A stretch of 64,000 nucleotides of DNA from an uncultured Helicobacteraceae bacterium (GTDB lineage Bacteria > Campylobacterota > Campylobacteria > Campylobacterales > Helicobacteraceae): the NCBI GenBank assembly GCA_947588965.1, contig CANQAN010000001.1, positions 217,408-281,407 of the forward strand, given 5' to 3'. Shown one piece after another: positions 19,257 to 28,159 of this stretch. How positions within the stretch are numbered: position 1 is the first letter of the stretch; the number at the start of each line of letters is the position of its first letter. The notes beneath the pieces were generated by a model. It was not told where the DNA came from. It was given only the letters and a program-made list of their open reading frames with translations, and ran no database searches. Position numbers and translations under genes: made by a program.

Positions 19257-20270
19257 TTAAAGTTTATCAATCTTAGGACACGTTCGCAAGGTCTCAATTG
19301 CACTAAACTCTCCACGCAAATAGGATTCCACTGCCACGCGACCAATCATCGCAGCATTATCTGAACAAAATTCCAAAGGAGCTAGGAGCAACTCCACATC
19401 ATACAAATCACACATGCGCTTAAGACTCTCGCGCAAGGCAAGATTCGCACTCGCTCCCCCGACAATCCCAAAATGCCTCCAACCTGCTCTATTCTGCTTG
19501 TTTTTTTCAAAGAAAATCTTGCATTTTTGCAACAAATGCGCAATGGCGCTTTCTTGAAAACTCTTACATAAATCCGCCTTAAAGCCCTCACTCAAAAATT
19601 CTTTTTTATCCCTCTCTCTCTCAATCTCCAAGCGCACAGCATTTTTAAGTCCTGAAAAACTAAAGGCAAACTGCTTACGAGAACGTAGCGGAATCGGAAA
19701 GGAAAAAGTACATTCCCCACTTCGCGCATAGGATTCCACAATAGGACCACCCGGATAGCCAAGCTCTAGCATCTTCGCAACCTTATCAAAACTCTCACCA
19801 AAGCTGTCATCAAGGCTTTGCGCTGTGATTTTAATATCGTGAAAATCATGGGCATCTAAAAGCATCGTATGCCCACCTGAAACAAGCAAAACGCCAAGTG
19901 GAAAAATTGCTTCGGATTCTAAAAACAAGGAATATAAATGCCCCTTTAAGTGATTCACGCCAATTAAGGGCAATTTCAAGGCATAACTCAATGTTTTAGC
20001 CATTATAACGCCCTCAAGCAATGTAATATTCAATCCGGGCTCCGTCGTTACGCTGATGGCTTTAAGTTGTTTTAAATAGGGCTTTGTCTTTTCTAAAATG
20101 CGCGGTAAGGATTCCGCATGGAGTCGGCTTGCAAGCTCTGGCACAACGCCACCAAAGCTACAATGTTCATTTTCTTGAGAGATTTTCTCACAGAATATGA
20201 TTTTCTTAGAATCGATCGCAGTAATGGCGATAGAACTGTCATCGCAACTGCTCTCAATGCTAAGAATCAT
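19257..20270 (-). CDS. tsaD: tRNA N6-adenosine threonylcarbamoyltransferase
   Basis: Transfers threonylcarbamoyl to A37 of ANN-decoding tRNAs. The protein has 337 residues from ATG 20270; the frame is open three codons further to a TTG. Signature elements include SIESSCDDSS at the N-terminus, the metal-ligand histidines in SRLHAESL, VNHLKGHLYS, the LVSGGHTML phosphate loop and the late CSDNAAMIG motif. The partner genes tsaB/C/E are not in this window. Confidence 0.95.
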   Translation of the reverse strand: MILSIESSCDDSSIAITAIDSKKIIFCEKISQENEHCSFGGVVPELASRLHAESLPRILEKTKPYLKQLKAISVTTEPGLNITLLEGVIMAKTLSYALKLPLIGVNHLKGHLYSLFLESEAIFPLGVLLVSGGHTMLLDAHDFHDIKITAQSLDDSFGESFDKVAKMLELGYPGGPIVESYARSGECTFSFPIPLRSRKQFAFSFSGLKNAVRLEIERERDKKEFLSEGFKADLCKSFQESAIAHLLQKCKIFFEKNKQNRAGWRHFGIVGGASANLALRESLKRMCDLYDVELLLAPLEFCSDNAAMIGRVAVESYLRGEFSAIETLRTCPKIDKL

Positions 20271-20287
20271 AGCGCACAAAAAAGTTT

Positions 20288-20899
20288 TTATGCGTTTTCG
20301 TCTAGGACATTAACCCCAAGACTTTCTAGTTTTTTATCAACTTTTTCTAAGGCTTGATCGAGTGTCTTTTGACTCAATTCTGGTAATTCGCCTCCCCAAG
20401 CTCTCTGTGCTTGTTGATAACCGCGCAAAATCCCCTCACGACCTGCTTTGAGCTTCTCAACATCATCTCCTGCTCCCGCCAGAACAAAATCAGCAATCCG
20501 CGCTGAAGTCTGTGGAATCCCAAAGAAACCATCATCGCTAATGAGAGCCTTTGCTTCATCTTGTGTGAGTTCTTGCAAGGGCTTCCCATCATAACCGATA
20601 GAACCCAAATCTAAGCCATTTAGGATATTGCCTAAACGCGTGAAATCATTTAACGCACTCTCGCCACCGAAAGCGCCTTGAGCTGTGAAGCTCGTAGAAG
20701 ATGAGAATGTCACACTCATTTGAAATTGTATGACATAGCTTGACATTAATGTTTTAGCATCAACCTTAGAAGCCATTTCTTTGACGTTTGCCTCCCTCTC
20801 ATCCGCACTTGTATTGTCTTTCTTTAGTGGATTAGAAGTCAGCGCACTTTGCAAATCCTTTGCATAGTCTGCATTGCTCTTTAAAGAATCAATAGACAT
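20288..20899 (-). CDS. Conserved Campylobacterota protein of unknown function
   Basis: A 203-residue soluble protein beginning MSIDSLKSN at the ATG at 20899, where GGAGGGCAAT provides a ribosome-binding site. The frame is open 14 codons upstream, but that part reads across the divergent promoter. The sequence is rich in Ala, Asp and Ser with predicted helices and a short SSSTSFTAQGAFGG stretch. Relatives I recall are sometimes labelled hydrogenase-4 component G, a label this sequence does not support directly. No enzyme motif is visible. Confidence 0.6.
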   Translation of the reverse strand: MSIDSLKSNADYAKDLQSALTSNPLKKDNTSADEREANVKEMASKVDAKTLMSSYVIQFQMSVTFSSSTSFTAQGAFGGESALNDFTRLGNILNGLDLGSIGYDGKPLQELTQDEAKALISDDGFFGIPQTSARIADFVLAGAGDDVEKLKAGREGILRGYQQAQRAWGGELPELSQKTLDQALEKVDKKLESLGVNVLDENA

Positions 20900-20924
20900 A
20901 TTGCCCTCCTTAGTAAAAAATCTA

Positions 20925-20930
20925 TATAAT
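20925..20930 (+). promoter_or_regulatory. -10 box for aguA, overlapping a divergent promoter
   Basis: TATAAT lies 33 bases before the aguA ATG. On the other strand the same A/T block offers TATTAT about 30 bases before the ATG at 20899. The two divergent genes therefore appear to share one compact promoter region. Confidence 0.45.
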
Positions 20931-20963
20931 AATATCGTCAAATTTTTTAAAAAAAGTAGAAAA

Positions 20964-22052
20964 ATGAAAAAATTTTATGCAGAATGGGAAAAACAAGATG
21001 GAATCTTGCTCTCTTTCCCTCATAAAGAGAGTGATTGGAATCCCTATTTAGAAGAGGTGCGGCATGTGTATTGTGCTATCATTGTAGAGATTTTAAAAGT
21101 AGAATCCTGTCTTTTAATCTGCAAGGACACGCAAGAGACACTTGAGATTTTGCAAGCTTTTTGGAAAGAGCGGAAGATTCCACTCAAACTCTTAGAAAAT
21201 CTCTATTGCATAGAAATGCGTAGCAATGATACTTGGGCAAGGGACTTTGGCGGAATCACCATTCAAAGAGGACAAAAAAACATCGTTTTAGACTTTGGCT
21301 TTAATGGCTGGGGGCTGAAATTTAACGCAAATTTTGACAATCAAATCACACATCTCTTGAAGCAAAAAAATATTTTCAAAAATACAGAGACACAAAAGCT
21401 CATCTTAGAGGGAGGAAGCATAGAGAGTAATGGAGAGGGGTTATTACTGACAAACACGCAATGTTTGTTGGAGAGGAATCGCAACCCCTTCTATTCTCAA
21501 AAACAGCTTGAAAAAATCCTCAAAAAAGCGCTAGGGATTCAAAAGATTCTGTGGCTGCATTCGGGATATTTGAGGGGAGATGACACCGATAGCCACATTG
21601 ACACCCTCGCGCGCTTTATTGCTCCAAACACCATTGCCTACGTGCGTTGCACAGACAGAGATGATGAACATTTCAAATCCCTTACAAAAATGGAAGAAGA
21701 GCTTAAATCTCTACGGAATCTTGCCAATAAGCCCTTTAAACTCGTACCTTTGCCCTTTGTAAATGCACAATACTACGAAAACGAAAGGCTTCCAGCAACC
21801 TATGCAAACTTTCTTTTTATCAATGGTGCAATCTTGTTGCCCATTTATAACACTTCAAGCGACAAATACGCTATTGAGATTCTAAAAAATGTTTGCCCAA
21901 AGCACAGAATCATTCCCATTGACTGCTCTGTTTTAATCCGACAACATGGGAGTTTGCACTGCATAAGTATGCAATTCCCCAAACACACACTCAACTTCAA
22001 ATCCCTTAAAAAACTCAAGCAATCAAGTAAGTTTAAGATTAATCAAGTATAA
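20964..22052 (+). CDS. aguA: Agmatine deiminase
   Basis: Hydrolyses agmatine to N-carbamoylputrescine and ammonia (pentein fold). The protein has 362 residues from ATG 20964, the start that matches the family N-terminus FYAEWEKQDGILLSFPH; the longer open frame would read through the promoter. Active-site elements visible: the WARDFG loop, LEGGSIESNGEG, the DSHIDTLARF histidine, and the C-terminal nucleophile in GSLHCISMQFP. The next enzyme of the pathway (AguB) is encoded nearby at 22794-23687 on the other strand, so putrescine synthesis is split over two convergent units. Confidence 0.93.
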   Translation: MKKFYAEWEKQDGILLSFPHKESDWNPYLEEVRHVYCAIIVEILKVESCLLICKDTQETLEILQAFWKERKIPLKLLENLYCIEMRSNDTWARDFGGITIQRGQKNIVLDFGFNGWGLKFNANFDNQITHLLKQKNIFKNTETQKLILEGGSIESNGEGLLLTNTQCLLERNRNPFYSQKQLEKILKKALGIQKILWLHSGYLRGDDTDSHIDTLARFIAPNTIAYVRCTDRDDEHFKSLTKMEEELKSLRNLANKPFKLVPLPFVNAQYYENERLPATYANFLFINGAILLPIYNTSSDKYAIEILKNVCPKHRIIPIDCSVLIRQHGSLHCISMQFPKHTLNFKSLKKLKQSSKFKINQV

Positions 22053-22083
22053 TCACATTCCTTTAATCTCATTTTTTGAGAGC

Positions 22084-22168
22084 GCGGAAATGGCGAAATT
22101 GGCAGACGCACCAGACTTAGGATCTGGCGCCGCAAGGCGTGGAGGTTCAAGTCCTCTTTTCCGCACCA
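22084..22168 (+). tRNA. tRNA-Leu (UAG anticodon)
   Basis: A class II tRNA of 85 bases including an encoded CCA. The acceptor arm GCGGAAA pairs with TTTCCGC. The anticodon stem-loop CAGACTTAGGATCTG places UAG in the anticodon. A long variable arm follows (GCGCCGCAAGGCGT), and the T arm contains GGTTCAAGTCC. It lies 31 bases downstream of aguA. Confidence 0.97.
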
Positions 22169-22236
22169 ATTCTAAGTTGCACAAATCTTTAGGCAATATC
22201 ATTCTTTTGTATTTTTACGATTCTAAGTTAAATTTT

Positions 22237-22797
22237 TTAAGCCTTTTTTGCGACAAGTCTTGCAACCAGAGCCTTTTTAGAATCCTTTGTGCGCTTTATC
22301 AAAGCCTCTTCGTAAAACAAAATTTCTAATTCCAAAAATGCACACAAAAGCTCATTTTTGCGCAACAAATGACTTGAATCACTCGCAAATGCATTTTGTG
22401 ATTCCTCATCACTCCTTACAAAAGTCTCAAAAACAAGGATTCCACCTGTCTTTAGGGCATCTATCATATAGGGAAACAATCTGCGCTCTAAAAAATAGCT
22501 GTTACAAATGAGTTCATAGCGATCTCTTGGAATCTTAAAGGCATCCAAATCCACACATTGCGCTGTGATATTACTCTCATTTTCCAAGTTTTGCAAGGCA
22601 AAAGAGGAGATGTCCAAACTCTCCACACAAAAGCCACAATCACGCATAAATAACGAATTTCTTCCTAAACCACAGGCAATATCTAGTGCTAAGCCTAACT
22701 TTGCCCTCGCTATATGCTTACGTAATAATTCTAAGGGTGTGCCAATGCTTTGATTTTCTCTGTGGCGGTGATTCCACTTATCTGCATCACACTTCAT
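22237..22797 (-). CDS. SAM-dependent methyltransferase (TehB-like)
   Basis: A 186-residue class I methyltransferase. Motif I is ALDIACGLGRNSLFM, followed by an acidic strand VESLDISSFA and motif IV-like YELICNSYFLERRLF, then GGILVFETFV. The pattern and the opening KWNHRHRE resemble small TehB/tellurite-resistance-type methyltransferases. The ATG at 22797 overlaps the aguB stop (ATGA), so translation is coupled. Substrate unknown. Confidence 0.8.
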   Translation of the reverse strand: MKCDADKWNHRHRENQSIGTPLELLRKHIARAKLGLALDIACGLGRNSLFMRDCGFCVESLDISSFALQNLENESNITAQCVDLDAFKIPRDRYELICNSYFLERRLFPYMIDALKTGGILVFETFVRSDEESQNAFASDSSHLLRKNELLCAFLELEILFYEEALIKRTKDSKKALVARLVAKKA

Positions 22798-23687
22798 TCC
22801 TTGCAATACCGCTTCAGAATCTCTTCATAAGAATCAATGCGTCTGTCACGCAAAAAAGGCCAAATCCTGCGCACATCCTCGCTACGTCTCTTATCCCAAA
22901 CAAACGACAAAATTTCCTCTTTCTCAACACTTCCAAGAGCCAACAACTCACCCTGCGGACCAAAAGCAAAACTAGATCCCCAGAAGCGAATCCCGCTCAT
23001 TGCTCCACTTTTATCCGCCTCAAATCCCACGCGATTAATCGCAACAACAGGAATCCCATTTGCAACACTATGCCCACGCTGCACAGCCATCCAAGCCTCT
23101 CTTTGTCGCTCTTTCTCTTCCTCTGCATCCTCATCAAACCACCCAATCGCAGTGGGATAAACAAGAATCTCTGCCCCCTTTAACGTCATAATCCGCGCCG
23201 CTTCTGGAAACCATTGATCCCAGCACACCAACACACCAAGCACACCAACACTCGTAACAATAGGCTCGAACCCTAAATCTCCGGACGTGAAATAAAATTT
23301 CTCATAGAATCCCGGATCATCGGGAATGTGCATTTTGCGATATTTTCCTGCGACACTGCCGTCCTTTTCAAACACAACTGCAGTGTTATGATACATTCCC
23401 GCAGTGCGCTTTTCAAACAAAGAGCTCACAAGCACAACACCACATTCTTTAGCAATTTGCGCAAAATAAGCGCAATCTGCGCTAAACTCTAGCGCATAAT
23501 CAAAAAATTCCACATTTTCGCTCTGGCAAAAATATTCACAGCAATGCAATTCCTGCAACAACACCAACTGTGCGCCCTCCTTTGCAGCCTCTTTAATCCT
23601 AAGCGCACTCTCATTTTTTGTCTCTGCCTTGCTACCCTTATAGGATTGCTGAATCATTGCAACTTTAACTTCAGAATCTCTCACCAC
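22794..23687 (-). CDS. aguB: N-carbamoylputrescine amidase
   Basis: A carbon-nitrogen hydrolase of 297 residues that releases putrescine from N-carbamoylputrescine. The catalytic triad is visible: Glu in LLQELHCCEYF, Lys in YRKMHIPDDPGFYEKFYF, and Cys in VLVCWDQWFPEAARI. These contexts match the plant and bacterial AguB branch closely. The GTG start at 23687 has AAAGGGG about 6 bases upstream. It lies between the 58-residue acidic protein and a methyltransferase in a tightly packed operon. Confidence 0.94.
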   Translation of the reverse strand: MVRDSEVKVAMIQQSYKGSKAETKNESALRIKEAAKEGAQLVLLQELHCCEYFCQSENVEFFDYALEFSADCAYFAQIAKECGVVLVSSLFEKRTAGMYHNTAVVFEKDGSVAGKYRKMHIPDDPGFYEKFYFTSGDLGFEPIVTSVGVLGVLVCWDQWFPEAARIMTLKGAEILVYPTAIGWFDEDAEEEKERQREAWMAVQRGHSVANGIPVVAINRVGFEADKSGAMSGIRFWGSSFAFGPQGELLALGSVEKEEILSFVWDKRRSEDVRRIWPFLRDRRIDSYEEILKRYCKE

Positions 23688-23696
23688 AAATCCCCT

Positions 23697-23873
23697 TTAA
23701 TCATCCTCTCCCTCATAATCTTTATCACTGCTCTCATAGTCATCTTCATCGTAGAGAAAATTATCGCTATCCTCATAACGTGAATTGTATCCATCATATT
23801 CCTCTTCTTCAAAATCCCCTATATATTCATCGTCAAATTCTTCATCATCAAAGGCTCTTGCTAAAATATTCAT
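23697..23873 (-). CDS. Very acidic 58-residue protein, unknown
   Basis: The ATG at 23873 overlaps the stop of the upstream tcdA-like gene (ATGA) and follows AGGAG by 6 bases, so it is clearly positioned for translation. The protein is extremely acidic: after MNILARAF nearly every second residue is Asp or Glu, mixed with Tyr and Ser (for example DDEEFDDEYIGDFEEEEYDG). It has only a handful of basic residues and no hydrophobic core, so it is probably disordered. It ends 10 bases before aguB. It could be a nucleic-acid mimic or a partner-binding tail, but nothing shows this. Confidence 0.72.
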   Translation of the reverse strand: MNILARAFDDEEFDDEYIGDFEEEEYDGYNSRYEDSDNFLYDEDDYESSDKDYEGEDD

Positions 23874-24556
23874 TCAAACTCCTTATCTAAAATAATAGAC
23901 ACCGCTTCACTTGCTAAACGCAATCCAAAACTCGCAGTCACTCCGCTAAAACTTCCTAATTCCTTACATTTTGGCACTTCAGGACTAAAAACAACCTTAA
24001 AATCACCCTTAAACCCTTGCTTCTTAAGCCCTTCTCGGAATTTTCTGGCAAATTTATCCCCATAACTTTTCCAAATAGAAGCATATTGTATCTGCGCAGG
24101 ATCGAGCTTTTTGGCACTTCCTGTAGAAGAGAGCAGAATCGGATTCTTAGATTTTCTAGCATTTGCAACCCTTAGGGCAAGAGCGATTTTTGCGCTAATG
24201 TCATCCATAGCATCAATGACAACATCATAGCAAGAAAAGTCAAAACTATCAATGAATTCTTGCGTTACTTGCGCATCTAAGGATTGAATCCCCTTGTATT
24301 TTTGCGCTAATACTTCTACTTTTTTTCTTCCAACACCCTCAAATGCGCCAATTTGACGATTCTGATTTGTAACATCAAAACAATCATAATCCACAATGCA
24401 AATCGTACCAATTCCCACGCGATATAAGCAATCAAGCGCAAAACTCCCCACACCACCAACACCAAGCACCAAGATTTTTGCACTTTGTAGTCGCTTAAAT
24501 CCACTCGCTTTGAATAGCAACAAGGTTCGGGCAAAACGTTCTTCCACGTCAGACAC
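23870..24556 (-). CDS. ThiF/MoeB-family adenylyltransferase, TcdA-like
   Basis: A 228-residue E1-like enzyme. The ATP-binding loop LVLGVGGVGSFALD is near residue 30, followed by VDYDCFDVTNQNRQ and the Arg/Gln residues of the active site, then VIDAMDDISAKI. Length and sequence fit the tRNA threonylcarbamoyladenosine dehydratase (TcdA/CsdL) branch, which cyclises t6A to ct6A. That would pair with TsaD at 19257, but small MoeB-like proteins look similar. GTG start at 24556 overlapping the surE end. Confidence 0.8.
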   Translation of the reverse strand: MSDVEERFARTLLLFKASGFKRLQSAKILVLGVGGVGSFALDCLYRVGIGTICIVDYDCFDVTNQNRQIGAFEGVGRKKVEVLAQKYKGIQSLDAQVTQEFIDSFDFSCYDVVIDAMDDISAKIALALRVANARKSKNPILLSSTGSAKKLDPAQIQYASIWKSYGDKFARKFREGLKKQGFKGDFKVVFSPEVPKCKELGSFSGVTASFGLRLASEAVSIILDKEFE

Positions 24557-25337
24557 CTATCCATTTCTCTAGAGAGCGCAAACTTCCCCTTGCTGTGAAA
24601 TCAAGTGTGATAGGCGTGATAGAAACATAGCCATCCATCACAGCACTAAAATCAGAAATCTCCCCATTATCCCTTTCGTTCCATCTAAGCGGATGCAATC
24701 CAAGCCAATAATACTCCTCTCCACGTGGATTTCTATGCAAATGCGCATCATTTCCATATGTGCGAATCCCAAGCTCTGTTATGCGCATTCCCTTGCATTC
24801 TTTTGGCGGAATCTGCGGAATATTGACATTCAAAAACTCCCTATTTTTAAGGGGATAAGAATCTTTTAAGACTTTGTTTGCAAGTTTAAAAATCACTTCT
24901 TTTGCAAGAGCAAAGTCAAATCCGAAATAATCCTTATCGCGCAAAACTTGTGAAATCGCAATGGATGGGATTCCGTGTAAGACCCCCTCCATTGCCGCAC
25001 TCGCTGTACCAGAATAGCTCACATCTTCACCCATATTAGAGCCGATATTGATTCCACTCACGATTAAATCGGGCATAAATCCCTCTTGATAGAGCGCATT
25101 AAGTGACAAATACACACAATCTGTCGGGCTTCCATCCTCTAGTTTATAAAAATCATCTTCTAATTTCACAAAGCGCAAAGGTCGCGTCAATGTCATTCCA
25201 TGCCCACAGGCTGACTTTTCACTCGCGGGAGCAACCACCACAACATGCCCTAATGCACTCAATGCTTCTCTTAAAGCCAAAAGCCCGGGGGATCCATAAC
25301 CATCATCATTTGTCAGCAAAATACGTCTCACGCTCAC
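24549..25337 (-). CDS. surE: 5'/3'-nucleotidase SurE
   Basis: A survival-protein E phosphatase acting on nucleoside monophosphates. The protein has 262 residues. The metal-binding N-terminus LLTNDDGYGSPGL and the SGINIGSNMGEDVSYSGT active-site segment are fully conserved. It starts 2 bases after the ispA stop region and overlaps the tcdA-like gene. Confidence 0.95.
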   Translation of the reverse strand: MSVRRILLTNDDGYGSPGLLALREALSALGHVVVVAPASEKSACGHGMTLTRPLRFVKLEDDFYKLEDGSPTDCVYLSLNALYQEGFMPDLIVSGINIGSNMGEDVSYSGTASAAMEGVLHGIPSIAISQVLRDKDYFGFDFALAKEVIFKLANKVLKDSYPLKNREFLNVNIPQIPPKECKGMRITELGIRTYGNDAHLHRNPRGEEYYWLGLHPLRWNERDNGEISDFSAVMDGYVSITPITLDFTARGSLRSLEKWIGV

Positions 25338-25339
25338 CC

Positions 25340-26203
25340 TTAAATCTCAAAATATTCTCTCAAAAGACGTCTCAAAAAAAACTCCACACGCCCATCTAAC
25401 GACTCACATTGCTCTAAAATGGAATCCCTAAGAGCTTGTGCTTCTCTCCTTGCCCCCTCTAATCCGAGCAAATTCACATAACTATTCTTAGCGCAATCGT
25501 GTTTTGTCGGCTTTCCTGCCTCTTGTGCGCTCTGTGTGCTGTCAATCATATCATCTCTGATTTGAAAAAACAACCCCAAATCCATTCCGAGCTTATAGAG
25601 TTTTTTGCGCATCTTTTTGTTGCATTCTGCGATGATTCCGCCCATTTCCAGAGAAGAAGCGATGAGTTTTGCTGTTTTGTTGCAATGAATGACTTTTAGT
25701 TTTTCTAAAGGCAAAGTCTCTCCCTCAAAGCAACAATCTAAGGCTTGTCCTAAGACCATTCCATAGATTCCACCATTATAGCTTAGAGATTCTATGAGCT
25801 TTGTTTTAATCTTTGGCTTAAGCCTTGCAGTTGCAATCAAATAAAACGCGTGTGTATTTAACCCATCGCCAACAAGAATCGCCCCCGCTTCATCATACTT
25901 TGTATGCAGTGTCATACAACCGCGTCTTAAAGGAGCATTATCCATTGCAGGTAAGTCATCATGAATGAGCGAGTAGGTGTGCAAAATCTCCAATGCTAAA
26001 GCCACGCTGAAAGATTCTCTAAGCCTCTTAGGCTTCAATCCCGCCACGACACTCAAAAGCAATTGAGGGCGGAATCTCTTGCCGCCATTTCTCACCATCT
26101 CCCACAGAGCAGTCTCAAAATAAGGATGAAAACTCTCTAATTTTGGGGAATGTGCCACTAAATAAGCTTCAAAATCCTCAAAAACTGAAGCGTGTGTCTT
26201 CAT
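25340..26203 (-). CDS. ispA: Polyprenyl diphosphate synthase (farnesyl/geranyl diphosphate synthase)
   Basis: Condenses IPP with allylic diphosphates, downstream of IspH. The protein has 287 residues. The first aspartate-rich motif is DDLPAMD followed by NAPLRRG; the second is QIRDDMID. The upstream GKRFRPQL substrate loop is present. It overlaps the PDZ-protein gene by 26 bases and is followed by surE, an order I recall from H. pylori. Confidence 0.93.
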   Translation of the reverse strand: MKTHASVFEDFEAYLVAHSPKLESFHPYFETALWEMVRNGGKRFRPQLLLSVVAGLKPKRLRESFSVALALEILHTYSLIHDDLPAMDNAPLRRGCMTLHTKYDEAGAILVGDGLNTHAFYLIATARLKPKIKTKLIESLSYNGGIYGMVLGQALDCCFEGETLPLEKLKVIHCNKTAKLIASSLEMGGIIAECNKKMRKKLYKLGMDLGLFFQIRDDMIDSTQSAQEAGKPTKHDCAKNSYVNLLGLEGARREAQALRDSILEQCESLDGRVEFFLRRLLREYFEI

Positions 26204-27287
26204 TAAGAAGCCCTTTTGTCAAATCTATTGAGGAATTTTGTGCTTTTTCATTGACATTGATGAAAAATTGAAAATCATTTCGCGAAATCAACCATTGCTG
26301 TCGCATGTCGGGATATTCGCCAAGCAAACGAATGATAGCATTGTATCCCTTAGGGACATCGCGTTGATTAACGCGCAATATCTTATCCCCTACGCGCAAA
26401 CGTTCAAACCCATCTTTAGCCCCCGCTCCAACGCTTGTGATGGTGAAATTATCATCGATTCCAATATGCACACGAGCAAGAAAATCATCTCTAAGCAACA
26501 TTCCTCCGCGCCTCCTATCTACAATCACGGGAACCTCCATTATGCTACCATTGCGATTGATTTTGACATTAGCAGTTGAATTTTCTTTCAAATCAAAAAC
26601 CACACGATGAAAAGAGGGCAGAGTTTGGGCATCTTGTCCATTAATAGCTAGGATAATATCCCCATAGCGAAAGGGATTGCGCGGGAAAAAGGGCTCTACA
26701 ACATTAACCTCCACTGCGCCTTGCTCATTTTGGAACACCCGAATCCCAATATCTCCATAATAAATAGGATCACTATTGAGGAAACGATCCAAATAGACCT
26801 TTTCAATAAAAGCATCTCCGCCAATCCCGATACCATAGACATGATCGCACACAGTGCTAATGAGACTGTTTTGAAAAGTTGGTGTGTTGAGTGTCGCATA
26901 ATCAATGGGGCTTTGCATCCTTGTCTCTATCTTTCCACTCACACTATCATTTGGTGTGACACTTGCAATCTCATCTTCTAAAATCTCATGCGTAATATCA
27001 CGCAAGATGATTGGCTCTAAGTTTTTTTTAGATTCTAGCAAATACATACCCACAAAGGGATCATGCTTTAAGACCTTGTATCCCTTAGGGCTCACACGTG
27101 GCGAATACACAAACAAAACAGCCTTTGAGGGAGCTTTTGACTCCAAAGAACGAATCGCAATCCCATATGTCCCCCCCACATATTCCATTGAGAGCGCCGC
27201 TCTTTTCTCACATGCCTTGAAATCATAGGCAGACAGACTCACAGCACAACAAATTAACCAAAAACTCAAACACAAAACTCTCATCAC
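26178..27287 (-). CDS. Secreted protein with PDZ-like domains
   Basis: A 369-residue protein with an N-terminal signal sequence ([16 protein letters not shown], cleavage before YDFKAC). Two PDZ-like segments are recognisable: [22 protein letters not shown] (about residues 195-220) and [21 protein letters not shown]. No protease catalytic residues are seen, so it probably acts as a periplasmic binding or scaffold protein. It lies between ybaB and ispA with overlaps at both ends. Role unknown. Confidence 0.75.
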   Translation of the reverse strand: MMRVLCLSFWLICCAVSLSAYDFKACEKRAALSMEYVGGTYGIAIRSLESKAPSKAVLFVYSPRVSPKGYKVLKHDPFVGMYLLESKKNLEPIILRDITHEILEDEIASVTPNDSVSGKIETRMQSPIDYATLNTPTFQNSLISTVCDHVYGIGIGGDAFIEKVYLDRFLNSDPIYYGDIGIRVFQNEQGAVEVNVVEPFFPRNPFRYGDIILAINGQDAQTLPSFHRVVFDLKENSTANVKINRNGSIMEVPVIVDRRRGGMLLRDDFLARVHIGIDDNFTITSVGAGAKDGFERLRVGDKILRVNQRDVPKGYNAIIRLLGEYPDMRQQWLISRNDFQFFINVNEKAQNSSIDLTKGLLNEDTRFSF

Positions 27288-27595
27288 AACCCCTTAAATG
27301 GTAAATCCCCAAAATTTCCTAACATATTCATTGCGACATTTTTGCGGTTAGAATCCACACTCTTTAACACATCATTAAGTGCGCTCATTAGCAGAATCTG
27401 CAGAGATTCTTTATCCTCTAGCAAAGAATCATCAATATTAATATCAAGAATCTCGCCCTCTCCATTAGCCCTGACACTCACCAATCCTCCCCCACTCTTT
27501 GCAGAAAAAACCAATTCTTTATTTGCCTCTTGCGCACTCTTAAGCTTCTCTTGCAAATCACCCAATGTCTTTGCCAACTCTTGTGGATCAAACAT
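27284..27595 (-). CDS. YbaB/EbfC family nucleoid-associated protein
   Basis: A small DNA-binding dimer of 103 residues starting MFDPQELAK at 27595. I chose this ATG because the upstream extension (15 codons) only duplicates the end of panD. The family pattern [15 protein letters not shown] (helical tweezer), then [18 protein letters not shown], is clear. It overlaps panD by 8 bases and the PDZ-protein gene by 4. Confidence 0.9.
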   Translation of the reverse strand: MFDPQELAKTLGDLQEKLKSAQEANKELVFSAKSGGGLVSVRANGEGEILDINIDDSLLEDKESLQILLMSALNDVLKSVDSNRKNVAMNMLGNFGDLPFKGL

Positions 27596-27944
27596 TTTCA
27601 AACTCCTCTTTAACTGCAACAATCTGATTTCTCTCATCAACTAACACGATTTTAGGGGCATAGCCTCTTAACTCTTCTTGTGTGTATTGCGCATAGGCCA
27701 TAACAATAATCTTATCTCCGATTTGAACCTTACGTGCAGCCGCACCATTGAGGCACATATCGCCACTTTTCCCTTTGATGATGTAAGTTGAAAAACGTTC
27801 CCCATTATTGATATTGACGACATCCACTTTCTGTCCCTCAAACAATCCCGCAGCATCCATAAGGACAGAATCTATCGTGATGGACCCGACATAATTGAGA
27901 TTTGCATCACTCACCCTTGCGCGATGAATCTTACTATACAGCAT
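27588..27944 (-). CDS. panD: Aspartate 1-decarboxylase
   Basis: A pyruvoyl enzyme making beta-alanine for pantothenate. Residues YVGSITID contain the Gly-Ser self-cleavage site that generates the pyruvoyl group. [20 protein letters not shown] is also typical. The preferred start is MLYSKIHRA at 27944; an ATG or alternative codon 4 residues upstream is possible. First gene of the nine-gene leftward operon; about 200 bases separate it from the divergent efflux operon. Confidence 0.95.
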   Translation of the reverse strand: MLYSKIHRARVSDANLNYVGSITIDSVLMDAAGLFEGQKVDVVNINNGERFSTYIIKGKSGDMCLNGAAARKVQIGDKIIVMAYAQYTQEELRGYAPKIVLVDERNQIVAVKEEFENV

Positions 27945-28090
27945 TGTCAAATTCAATATCCATCCTTGAAAAAGAAAAATCTCACTCCCGCGTATTTTAA
28001 CACATTTTAACCCTTGAAGCAGTTAAAAGCAAAAATACGCCACCAAAAATCACAAAATTCAATTCTGTTTGCGAAAATTTACATTTATTT

Positions 28091-28096
28091 TATACT
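28091..28096 (+). promoter_or_regulatory. Candidate -10 box for the efflux operon
   Basis: TATACT in the AT-rich panD/efflux intergenic region (27945-28159), about 65 bases before the first ORF. The rest of this gap shows only A/T-rich sequence and no further gene. Confidence 0.35.
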
Positions 28097-28159
28097 TTTT
28101 TTGTAAAAATTCCCAAATTTTAATAAAAAATAAAAAGACAGAAAGATAGAAGGATTTCC

